64,000 nucleotides of DNA from NCBI GenBank assembly GCA_913057175.1, contig CAJXNP010000019.1, forward strand, positions 1 through 64,000, given 5' to 3'. Origin of the DNA: an uncultured Cytophagales bacterium. GTDB lineage: Bacteria > Bacteroidota > Bacteroidia > Cytophagales > Cyclobacteriaceae. The notes beneath the pieces were generated by a model that saw only the letters and a list, made by a program, of their open reading frames with translations, had not been told where the DNA came from and made no database searches. Both the position numbers and the translations under genes were made by a program. Positions 43,374 through 52,267 of the stretch are shown here, piece after piece (positions within the stretch are counted from its first letter, which is position 1; every line of letters begins with the position of its first letter).

Positions 43374-46300
43374 TTAAAAAGTAATATTTAAATTAACTGA
43401 ATAACGTTTCGTGGTAGGAGTAGCGCTGTATTCTATCCCCTGCACGTTACTGCTCTGAAACTGATTGACTTCCGGGTCATAATTTGTATGTTCCGGAAAT
43501 CCTGGGGCGCTGAACCACAAGTTTCTTCCTGTCAATGAAATTCTTGCACTACCAATGGGAGTATTTTCAAGCAAAGTAGCTGGTAAATTGTAGCCAAGCG
43601 TAACTTCCCGAAGCCTGAAAACCGTTGCATCATAAACTGACCATTCATTGGCTGCATTAATGGCAAAGGTTTCTCCAAACCAAAGAGAGTTTGTTTCGAT
43701 CATGGTTTGGTTTTGTACCTTAGCGCCAGCTTCAGTTCTGATGGGTTCCAGTGTATTCGGATCTCCATACACTCCCGGAATTATCCAGTTCATTTCCCTG
43801 TTTTCTGTGTCCTGGGTTACACCACGCCCCATCATAGAAAGTACCGTATTTGAAAACAAATCTCCGCCTTCACGCCAATCGAATACTGCAGAAAGGAACA
43901 GGCCTTTGAAATTAAAGGTATTCGTAATCCCTACTATAAAATCAGGATTCGGATTTCCAATTATTGCCGGATCGGTATCTCTTATCATTTGACCATTAGC
44001 TGGGTCAATAAGCAAATTACCTTCATCATCCCGGGCATTTATAGAACCTTTTATTAAACCATATTCTTCTCCAGGTCGCAAAACTGCAGATGGGCCACCT
44101 GCAAAAAACTGGGCGCCGTAGGTTGCATTGTTAAGCGTGATCTCTTCGACACCTTCTTCCAATTCCAATACTGAATTTTTATTGTGGGTAAAGGTTCCAA
44201 AGATATTCCATTCAAACCCGTTGGATAATCGAACCGGCGTCAGATCTACACCTACTTCAAAACCTTTATTTTCTACCTTACCGAAATTGGTCAACAACTG
44301 CTGGAAACCTGTTTCAGCTGGTAAGGACACACCTGCAATCTGATCCCTTGTTGTTCTATTGTAATAAGTTGCATTTATGACCAACCTGTCATTGTAAAGG
44401 CCTAAATCAACTCCAAACTCATATTCTGTTGTGATTTCAGGTTTGAGATTTGGATCCCGCTCTGTATTACTCAATGTGGCTCCTGCTGATGTGGAACCTC
44501 CGGTGGGCGTAAAGGGTAATTGAGCAGTTGGATATGGTGTGATATTGTAGTAATCATTAATCAAATAAACCGGTGTTAATTGATAAGGGTCAGTATCATT
44601 ACCAACCTGTGACCAGGCTCCTCTTACTTTCAAACTTGAAATAGCCGGGCCTGAAATTCCCAAAGCATCAGAAAGGACCAGCGAACCGGTAATAGCCGGG
44701 TAGAAGTAACTTCTGTTATCTTTTGGCAATGTAGAAGACCAGTCATTTCGCGCGGTGATTCCAAGGAATGCCCAATCTTTGTAGCTAAGTGATACATCTC
44801 CGAAAACACCAAAAAGTCGTCTTTGCTCATAAGTCCCCCCAAATGGCACCACATTATTAGTGTTGTCCATATCATCGATATCAAAAACTACATACTCTGT
44901 TCCTTGATATGATTGTGCATCAGATGTCCTTTGGTTAAAATTATGTCCAACGATGGCCCTTAAATTGAAATCTTCATAAAAGGACTTATTAAATGTGACG
45001 AGAAAGTTAGACTCTATTTCCTCATAATTAACATCAAAGGTTGTGATCCTTCCCAGCCCGTCAGCTCCAGTAGAACCCGGACGGATAAAATCTTTTTGTC
45101 GCTGAGTATAAGTATTTATACCCGCCTTGTAGGTCACATTTAACCACTCAAAAATGTCATAACCCAGGCTTAGATTGGCTATGCTTCTATTTGTCAAAGA
45201 AGTATATCCGGCATTTTCGTACGACCACAGTGGGTTATCTGCCTGCCCTCTTCCCACCATGAACTCACTTCCAAAATCTACCGGGTTTTGATAGGGTTGA
45301 CCATGCACATCCCAGTTTCTTCCCAAATAAAGAGCTCGGGCAAATGCAGATTGATTATTGCCTCCCAGGGATCCTACACCACTTTGCACAGCATCTTGTT
45401 CAGACCGCACATACGTCACACTACCATTTACGATCAAACCATTCTCCAGCGTAGCAGATCCTCCCACACTAATACTGGTTCTGTTGTAATCGGTGTTTGG
45501 TACAAAACCTTTATGAATAATATTAGAAACAGTAGCGCTTAGCGCAGCATTTTCATTACCTACGTTTATTGAAATAGAGTTGTCATATAATTTACCAGTC
45601 CTGAACAGGTTTTCAACGTTATCAGGATACGCACGAAACGGAACATTTACACCGTTATAGGCTTCCATTCCAGGCCTGCCGGCATACCAGTGTGGAATAG
45701 AGTCCAGAGTTGCATATGGTCTGGCTCCAATAAACGGAGCTCCCCATGACCCATTTGCCTGCGCATAGTTGAAGTTTGTTCCTGTTCCATAAGTATTTTG
45801 GTAATTGGGAAGATTGGATATATTCTCAATTCCAAAAGATCCATTGTATTCGATTTCAAGACCTTTTCTTGACGAAGATGCATTTCCGGATTTTGTTGTA
45901 ATCAATACAACTCCGTTAGCAGCCCGAGAGCCATACAATGCCGCGGCTGCTGCACCTTTTAGAACCGTAATAGATTCAACATTATTCGGGTCTATATCCC
46001 CTACTCTGCTACCATAGGCCGCACCGTCACCTAAACCGGTGAAGATCCTGTTGACATCATTATTAAAAGGGATACCATCTACCACAAATAGTGGCTGATT
46101 ATTTCCTAACATAGAAGAATTACCTCTGATGGTAATCCTTGTGGCACTACCAGGAGCACCACTACTTCCTGATATATTAACACCAGGTATTTTTCCTTGT
46201 AACGCTCTTAGCGGATCAGGCTCAGAAACCTGTTGAATTTTTTTACCATCAACATTCTCAACTGAGTAACCCAACGCCTTTTTTTCCCGCTCAATACCAA

Positions 46301-46631
46301 CAGCTGTTACGACAACTTCTGTCAATTGCTTTACATCGGACTGCATAGCCACACTAATAACTGATTGATTCCCAATGTCAATTTCCTGGGTTATCAAACC
46401 AATAAAAGAAAATTGCAGTATGCCTCCTTCTTCTGGTACACCGAGTGAATAATTACCGTCAAAATCAGTAACGGTTCCGGTAGAAGTGCCTTTTAACACT
46501 ACGTTTACGCCAGGAATTGCACTTCCATCATCAGCGGAAGTTATCTTTCCTGTAATAGTTCGGCTTTGCGCCATACCGTTAAGGCATAGCCCCACAAGCA
46601 GAACAAAGTTCAATAGTAGAATCCTTATCAT
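43374..46631 (-). CDS. SusC/RagA-family TonB-dependent outer-membrane transporter, pair 1
   Basis: The 1085-residue transporter has a signal peptide (ends CLNGMAQ) and a carboxypeptidase-like domain (about residues 24-105, with ITSADDGSAIPGVNVVLKGTSTGTVTDFDGNYSLG). A TonB box-like LTEVVVTAVGIEREKKALGYSVE and a plug domain with the RAANGVVLITTKSG motif follow. The long beta-barrel ends in TTKRYSVNLNITF. It imports an unidentified oligomer across the outer membrane with energy from TonB. It is the first gene of a five-gene operon (SusC, SusD and three lipoproteins). The 567-bp gap upstream is AT-rich, and I could not choose a promoter with confidence. Confidence 0.95.
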   Translation of the reverse strand: MIRILLLNFVLLVGLCLNGMAQSRTITGKITSADDGSAIPGVNVVLKGTSTGTVTDFDGNYSLGVPEEGGILQFSFIGLITQEIDIGNQSVISVAMQSDVKQLTEVVVTAVGIEREKKALGYSVENVDGKKIQQVSEPDPLRALQGKIPGVNISGSSGAPGSATRITIRGNSSMLGNNQPLFVVDGIPFNNDVNRIFTGLGDGAAYGSRVGDIDPNNVESITVLKGAAAAALYGSRAANGVVLITTKSGNASSSRKGLEIEYNGSFGIENISNLPNYQNTYGTGTNFNYAQANGSWGAPFIGARPYATLDSIPHWYAGRPGMEAYNGVNVPFRAYPDNVENLFRTGKLYDNSISINVGNENAALSATVSNIIHKGFVPNTDYNRTSISVGGSATLENGLIVNGSVTYVRSEQDAVQSGVGSLGGNNQSAFARALYLGRNWDVHGQPYQNPVDFGSEFMVGRGQADNPLWSYENAGYTSLTNRSIANLSLGYDIFEWLNVTYKAGINTYTQRQKDFIRPGSTGADGLGRITTFDVNYEEIESNFLVTFNKSFYEDFNLRAIVGHNFNQRTSDAQSYQGTEYVVFDIDDMDNTNNVVPFGGTYEQRRLFGVFGDVSLSYKDWAFLGITARNDWSSTLPKDNRSYFYPAITGSLVLSDALGISGPAISSLKVRGAWSQVGNDTDPYQLTPVYLINDYYNITPYPTAQLPFTPTGGSTSAGATLSNTERDPNLKPEITTEYEFGVDLGLYNDRLVINATYYNRTTRDQIAGVSLPAETGFQQLLTNFGKVENKGFEVGVDLTPVRLSNGFEWNIFGTFTHNKNSVLELEEGVEEITLNNATYGAQFFAGGPSAVLRPGEEYGLIKGSINARDDEGNLLIDPANGQMIRDTDPAIIGNPNPDFIVGITNTFNFKGLFLSAVFDWREGGDLFSNTVLSMMGRGVTQDTENREMNWIIPGVYGDPNTLEPIRTEAGAKVQNQTMIETNSLWFGETFAINAANEWSVYDATVFRLREVTLGYNLPATLLENTPIGSARISLTGRNLWFSAPGFPEHTNYDPEVNQFQSSNVQGIEYSATPTTKRYSVNLNITF

Positions 46632-47140
46632 ACTCGATCATTTATGGTTAAGAAAATAACACGTATAAAAGATAGCTTAAAATGTGATAAATAAAAAGAT
46701 TGTTTTATTATTTTAAAGTCAGTCTAACTACCATTTTAATTAAACTCAATGTCAAATATCGATATGACATCAGTTTAAAAACTTTCAATTTGTGTTAGTC
46801 TATTAGCAAATAAGCCTATAAAGAGGGATAAAAGATTGAAGTGTAGCAAGTAAAAATTTCGCATTCTTAATCTTTCAGCAGTAACTCCTTTATCAAAGAA
46901 TAAAGTGCTAATTTAAAAGTTTTGGATTTTTAGGATTAGAGACATGCACGATCAAAAAGTTGCATTTCAAATTTAATGTGAATGAAAAATATATCAAAAG
47001 TTTATAGAAAAGAACAAGCCGTTTTTACGTGAACAACAAGCTTCACTAAATAATAAGTTTGTACCAGAAATTTTAATGGTTGATAGAATCAATTTCAATA
47101 TTACTCAGACGAATAACATTTGTATTAAAACAAAACTCAC
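46632..47140. other. AT-rich regulatory gap upstream of SusC operon 1, no gene seen
   Basis: No supportable gene, tRNA or repeat is visible in this 0.5-kb stretch. It should hold the promoter of the SusC operon at 43374-46631. On the minus strand, TATCTTTT near 46665 loosely resembles a -7 element, but the match is weak. The terminator of the second SusC/SusD operon begins at its far end. Confidence 0.4.
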
Positions 47141-47174
47141 AAAAAAAGGTGATCAAATCTGACCACCTTTTTTT
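47141..47174 (-). terminator. Terminator of SusC/SusD operon 2
   Basis: AAAAAAAGGTG and CACCTTTTTTT form an 11-bp stem around ATCAAATCTGAC, in which a second short pairing (TC/GA) is possible. A- and T-runs on both sides make it work in either direction. It ends 25 bp after the SusD stop codon on the minus strand. Confidence 0.85.
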
Positions 47175-47198
47175 ACTTCAATTATTTCTTTTACTTAA

Positions 47199-48683
47199 TT
47201 ATTTGGTATCCCACCAAACTCTCACTGACATATCATCATCGTAAGGAACAGCAGCTAAGTTGGCTGAGTTTGTAGCTTGCTCAGTAGAAGGATACAACGC
47301 TCTTTTTGGAATTTCATCCTGAAAAGCAGCCGCCGGAACCTGAAGATCAGGATAATCCAACCTTCTCCAGCTTGCCCAGGCTTCCTGTCCATTTGAGTAC
47401 AAAGCAATCCACAACTGCATAGCAATGGATTCTCTGTCAACATACGGATTGGAAGCAAGATAGCCACTAATTGCTGATGCATCCGTAACGCCCCATTCAT
47501 TCATAGATGCAGTCACACCTTCATTGTATGCTGCCTCAATTTCAGCAGCTCCTCCGGATATCAACCCTCTTTCTATTGCCTCAGCTTCCAAAAATTTAAC
47601 TTCAGAATACCGTAAAATATAAGCCGGAGCTGTTGCTTGTCGAATCATAACTCCATAATTGGAGGTAGCGTTTTTCAAAATAAATGCATCGCCATCAGGA
47701 AGACCATATGGCATACCAACATAGTTGCCTTGAGGATTTTCATCAGCATACATGGGCACTCTTGGATCTCCCATTGCCATCATAGGATTAAGCAATTCTT
47801 CTGTGATCCTGAAATCATCCCTGTTATCAATATTGGTGTCAAACCAGAATGGATTCGCGATATTCGGGCTATTAATAAACACAAGTTTAGCTTCCTCAGC
47901 AACACTTGAAATGATGTTACCGTTTAACGCAGCCTGAACGGTAGATGTAGCAAGTGAACTGTTAACATCAGCAAGCCTCATTCCCATTCTCAATAGCAGG
48001 GCGTTTCCAAATTTTTGCCACATATCCATATCACCATTCATGATAATATCAGCAGTAGCTGAGAATCCAGGCTCGCCGGGAGTGATGGCATTCACAGCGC
48101 TGGTAACAGTGCTGATCAAACCACTGTAAATATCAGCTTGAGAATCATATGCAGGCTGAATGAATTCATCAGGGTTTAATGCCTGAGAATAAGGAATATC
48201 ACCCCACATGTCGGTTCCCATCATAAATGCAAATGACTCCATGATGTTTAAGACTGCCAACTGGTTAGCTTTTTGTACATCCGGTAGTTGCTCATCAGCC
48301 TCAACAAGCATCTTTGCTGCCCGAAGATCAGCCAATCCGCCGTCCTGTGATTGGTCGGTCGCGTAGCCTCCAGCATATAAAGCGGCCCACTCATAGTCAA
48401 AATCAGCTGCGGAAAACACATAACGCTGTTCTTCAGTATATTCATCCTGTGCCAGGTGCTGAGCCATCAAGGCGCCAAATTCAAAGTTATAGTCCCTATC
48501 CCAATACAAATAGGTAACCGCGAACTGTCCCTGCGTAAGCAATGTCTCAGCAGGAACATCAACCGGCTCATTTGGATTAACATTCATGTCATCAAAGTTA
48601 GCACATGAAGTTCCAATTGCCATCAAGGCAACGAGCGCTAATAATTTATATGATAAAACTCTCATAATTTTCTTTTTAATCAT
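47199..48683 (-). CDS. SusD/RagB-family nutrient-binding lipoprotein, pair 2
   Basis: The 494-residue protein has the lipobox AIGTSC and then ANFDDMNVNPNEPVDVPAETLLTQGQFAVTY, the SusD start. TPR-like helices (LAVLNIMESFAFMMGTDMWGDIPYSQALNP) and the C-terminal IALYSNGQEAWASWRRLDYPDL region match the family. It is 17 bp downstream of its SusC partner and is the last gene before a terminator. No other lipoprotein follows, so this operon is simpler than pair 1. ATG 48683 and 48665 are both possible; the second gives a shorter n-region. Confidence 0.93.
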   Translation of the reverse strand: MIKKKIMRVLSYKLLALVALMAIGTSCANFDDMNVNPNEPVDVPAETLLTQGQFAVTYLYWDRDYNFEFGALMAQHLAQDEYTEEQRYVFSAADFDYEWAALYAGGYATDQSQDGGLADLRAAKMLVEADEQLPDVQKANQLAVLNIMESFAFMMGTDMWGDIPYSQALNPDEFIQPAYDSQADIYSGLISTVTSAVNAITPGEPGFSATADIIMNGDMDMWQKFGNALLLRMGMRLADVNSSLATSTVQAALNGNIISSVAEEAKLVFINSPNIANPFWFDTNIDNRDDFRITEELLNPMMAMGDPRVPMYADENPQGNYVGMPYGLPDGDAFILKNATSNYGVMIRQATAPAYILRYSEVKFLEAEAIERGLISGGAAEIEAAYNEGVTASMNEWGVTDASAISGYLASNPYVDRESIAMQLWIALYSNGQEAWASWRRLDYPDLQVPAAAFQDEIPKRALYPSTEQATNSANLAAVPYDDDMSVRVWWDTK

Positions 48684-48700
48684 TATTTACTTCTCCTCAA

Positions 48701-51700
48701 TTAAAATTTCAATCCAAGGTTAAATCCAAGTGATCTGGTTGAAGGTACCTGAGCATTTTCTAACCCCTGGTTATTTCCAGCACCTGCAATAACTTGTGGA
48801 TCAAGATAAGGTAAATCTGAGCTTAAAATAGCCAGGTTACGTCCAAATACTCCCAGTGAAATTTCTCTGAAAGGAGTGTTTGACAACAAGTTTGATGGCA
48901 GCGTGTAAGTCAATCCGATTTCTCTAAGTTTGATGAAACTTGCGTCATACACATTTGGAGATGCTACAGTCCAATATGATTGATAGTAGGTTTGAGGATC
49001 GATTGGTGTAGTGTTTTCTGCACCGGATTCTGTGACAGCGTCAAGAATCATTCCGTTTTCCCTTACATCAATTCCATTTTGCATAGCACTCTCAGGAGTC
49101 ATACCCGAATAGTTAGCCCATTGAAGAGAGGTTGAGTGGATAGCACCACCTTTCTGGAAGTCAATCAACGCGCTTAACGATAATCCCTTATACATAAATG
49201 TATTTCTCAAACCACCAGTGTAGTCAGCGATAGCAGATCCTAGATATGCATATTCACCGGTAGAAGTTGGAAAACCGTCGTCATCAACAATGACCCTGCC
49301 ATCTTCGTTTCTTACAAAATCTTCACCAAAGATCGCCATATAAGGCTGACCTTCCTGTATAACAGTGTTAGCAGCCCATGTTGAACCTACTAAAATTTGA
49401 TCAACTCCTTCAGCCAGCTCAACAACATCATTGTTGTATGTTGCAAAATTCAGGTTCAGATTCCATGCAAAATCACCAACTTGTACAGGGATGGCATTAA
49501 TCATAACTTCAAAACCTGAGTTTTTCATTGTACCAGAATTGATCCACTGAGCATCGTAACCTGTCGATTTGGAAACATCCACCGGTACAATTTGGTCTGT
49601 TGTTTCCCTGTTATAATAAGATACATCAAATCCTAACCTGTCATTCCAGAAATTAACTGCAACACCAACTTCCCATTCAGTTGTGAATTCAGGTCTTAAG
49701 TTAGGATTGTTCCTTGAGTCAGGAACTGAAAACCTGGAAGCAGATCCAAAGTTAGGTGAAACAGGAGCATAAGTAGTTTCCAAGCTATAAGGAGTAGGAG
49801 AGTTTGCTGCCTGTCCATAACCCGCTCTCAACTTACCAAAAGATATAAAATCTGTATTCAAATACTCAGACCAGATAAAGCTGGTAGAAACGGACGGGTA
49901 AACAAATGGATTCTCTGCTTCTGGCAAGGTAGAAGCCCAGTCAGATCGTACCGAACCATCAATGAAGAATATGTTTCTCCAACCAAATGATGCCAAAGCA
50001 TAGACACTGTTAATTGCCCATTCTTCTTGATTTGGCCTTACACTATTTACATCATATTGTAAACCACCTACAGAATTTGATAAATGCCAGAATTTATCCA
50101 GCGCAATACCACCTACAGTAGAGACTTTAGAATAGGTTTTTGTTTGATGCATTCTGTTACCTCCTACAATCGCGCTTACAGAAATGTCACCGAAGTTTTG
50201 GGTATAGTTGATCCTACCGTCAAAATTAGTTTCATTAAACGAACGGGTTGTTTCAGAATACTCTGAGTTATCAACTGTTTGTTGTGGCCAACCTTCTCTT
50301 GCCATAAAGCTAAAACCATCTCTCATGGCTTTACCGGTAATGGTAAAATGCTCATTTATTTCGTACGATAATTCGATATTTCCAAACAACCTGTTCCTGT
50401 CATCTTCCTGCAAAAATTCGTTTCTAACAAAATAAGGGTTGTCAAAATATACAGGGCTAGGATCATAGCTGATCAATTCGCCATCATCATCCAATGTCAA
50501 ACCTCCCGAATTCCAGGTGTACTGACTACCATCAGTCATTTCATAATTCTTCAACCTTTCAACATCCAACTGGGTTTGCCACCACTGGGTAAAAGCTTGC
50601 ATCGGGTTACCGTTGTTATAACCGGTAATGTTTCTGCCATTAGCTTTCGTATTGACAAAATTAACTGATGCTGAGGCAGTTAATTTATTGGTTAAATTAT
50701 AAGAACCGCTGAAGCTAATGGTATTTCTTTTCATGTTAGATTCAGGAGTGATACCGCTTTGATCAAGGTTAGTGTACCCCAATCTAAAGCTACCATTCTC
50801 ATTGCTTCCGTCAAATGCCACAGAATTAGTCCAGGTTTTACCTGTTTCAAAAAACGCAGAATAGTCGTTTTCCGGAGCCACCCATGGTCTCGTCTCTTTG
50901 TAGTTATCAGCTAATGGATCCCATGAATCCCAATGTCTTACCATTATGTTCGCATCATATTTTGGTCCCCATGCACCATCCTTGCTGTAAGCTGGAGCCA
51001 GGTAAGAAACGCCATCTTGTGTGAATTCAGTGAAACCACTTGCGGTAGGCTGGATTGCCCCTCCACCATATAATTCCTGGTGAGGGATCAGGTTTGTAGC
51101 CTCATCCAGTGTTAAAGAAGAATTTACTGTTACACCAATTCCTTTTTTGCCTTTACCAGTTTTCGTGGTAACAACAATTACACCGTTTGAACCCCTTACA
51201 CCATATAAAGCCGTTGCAGCAGCACCTTTCAACACACTGATGTTTTCAATATCTTCCGGGTTGATATCTGCAATTGGGTTACCATAGTCGTATTGACCAT
51301 TTCCTAAACCAAAACCAGATTGCTGACTGTTGCTACTATAGGAAGAATTATCCATTGGAACTCCATCAACAACGAATAACGGTTGGTTATTACCAAGAAA
51401 TGAGTTTGAACCTCTTATGGTGATTCTTGATGAACCTCCCAAAGCGCCTTGCGTTCCCTGTATCTGAACACCGGCTACTTCGCCTTGAAGCGCATTGACA
51501 ATGTTCGTTTCACGGGATTTTGCAAGACTCTCACCTTGAACTTCCTGAACGGAATAACCAAGAGATCTTTGCTCTCTTTCCACACCTAGTGCTGTCACCA
51601 CAACTTCAGTAAGTTGCTTAATGTCTTCTACTAAAGCGACATTAATGACACTACTATTTCCAATTTCAACCTCTTCAGGTGTCATACCTATAAATGAAAA

Positions 51701-51919
51701 AGTCAAAATTCCGCCCTCTTGGGGTACAGAAATTTGATAATTACCGTCGACGTCTGTGACGGTTCCAGTTGCAGTGCCTTTTAACACCACGTTAACACCC
51801 GGTATCACTGCACCATCCGATTGGGCAGTTACCGCACCTGAAATTGTTCTGGACTGGGCAAAGGACAAGGAAACTGTCCCTACCAGTAGAACAATACAAA
51901 CTAGTAGAATCCTCTTCAT
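48701..51919 (-). CDS. SusC/RagA-family TonB-dependent outer-membrane transporter, pair 2
   Basis: From ATG 51919 the protein has 1072 residues with a signal peptide ending near LSFAQ. The carboxypeptidase-like domain VTAQSDGAVIPGVNVVLKG.ATGTVTDVDGNYQISVP, the plug motif GVRGSNGVIVVTTKTG and the barrel ending in STRSLGFNLGLKF follow. It shares the KQLTEVVVTALGVEREQRSLGYSVQEV segment with SusC 1, so the two are paralogues, but the sequences differ enough to suggest separate substrates. An upstream in-frame ATG at 51961 adds an unlikely 14 residues. A TACTTTTTG element near 51959-51967 could be its promoter. Confidence 0.94.
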   Translation of the reverse strand: MKRILLVCIVLLVGTVSLSFAQSRTISGAVTAQSDGAVIPGVNVVLKGTATGTVTDVDGNYQISVPQEGGILTFSFIGMTPEEVEIGNSSVINVALVEDIKQLTEVVVTALGVEREQRSLGYSVQEVQGESLAKSRETNIVNALQGEVAGVQIQGTQGALGGSSRITIRGSNSFLGNNQPLFVVDGVPMDNSSYSSNSQQSGFGLGNGQYDYGNPIADINPEDIENISVLKGAAATALYGVRGSNGVIVVTTKTGKGKKGIGVTVNSSLTLDEATNLIPHQELYGGGAIQPTASGFTEFTQDGVSYLAPAYSKDGAWGPKYDANIMVRHWDSWDPLADNYKETRPWVAPENDYSAFFETGKTWTNSVAFDGSNENGSFRLGYTNLDQSGITPESNMKRNTISFSGSYNLTNKLTASASVNFVNTKANGRNITGYNNGNPMQAFTQWWQTQLDVERLKNYEMTDGSQYTWNSGGLTLDDDGELISYDPSPVYFDNPYFVRNEFLQEDDRNRLFGNIELSYEINEHFTITGKAMRDGFSFMAREGWPQQTVDNSEYSETTRSFNETNFDGRINYTQNFGDISVSAIVGGNRMHQTKTYSKVSTVGGIALDKFWHLSNSVGGLQYDVNSVRPNQEEWAINSVYALASFGWRNIFFIDGSVRSDWASTLPEAENPFVYPSVSTSFIWSEYLNTDFISFGKLRAGYGQAANSPTPYSLETTYAPVSPNFGSASRFSVPDSRNNPNLRPEFTTEWEVGVAVNFWNDRLGFDVSYYNRETTDQIVPVDVSKSTGYDAQWINSGTMKNSGFEVMINAIPVQVGDFAWNLNLNFATYNNDVVELAEGVDQILVGSTWAANTVIQEGQPYMAIFGEDFVRNEDGRVIVDDDGFPTSTGEYAYLGSAIADYTGGLRNTFMYKGLSLSALIDFQKGGAIHSTSLQWANYSGMTPESAMQNGIDVRENGMILDAVTESGAENTTPIDPQTYYQSYWTVASPNVYDASFIKLREIGLTYTLPSNLLSNTPFREISLGVFGRNLAILSSDLPYLDPQVIAGAGNNQGLENAQVPSTRSLGFNLGLKF

Positions 51920-52267
51920 ACAATAGAATTTTAAGTTTATAATAATGAATCCAAGTCTCAAAAGTAGGAGAAATTTAATATAAAAAAAATTTGATTTTCA
52001 TTTTTTCAATTCTTTCAGTAAAGCATTAGGAATTTTTAATTTTTTATAAAATGCTTAGGGAAATTATCTAATTGAATTTGAAATAAATAATTTATTTCAA
52101 ATTTTGTAACAAAATCGCAATGTCAGTTATACGACCGAAACACCAAAGAAATAGCGAAAATTCGCTGCTAAGGGAATTTAACCAAATAATGAAATTGCAT
52201 TTAATTAACAATTTCCGCTAAAAATGTGATTTTTCAATCGTGGAATAGACAAATAAAAGCACTGTTT
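51920..52267. other. AT-rich gap between SusC 2 and the OmpA protein, no gene seen
   Basis: No coding region stands out in the roughly 350 bp. A TACTTTTTG sequence on the minus strand at 51967-51959, with TTTT 19 bp upstream, is a candidate promoter for the SusC 2 operon; the extra T makes it a weak match to TAnnTTTG. Otherwise I see only AT-rich sequence. Confidence 0.35.

Noticed and set aside
43374-51919. Two tandem SusC genes as a recent duplication
   Set aside because: The barrels differ widely in sequence and the two SusD partners are also unlike each other. Shared segments are limited to the family signature and TonB-box region.
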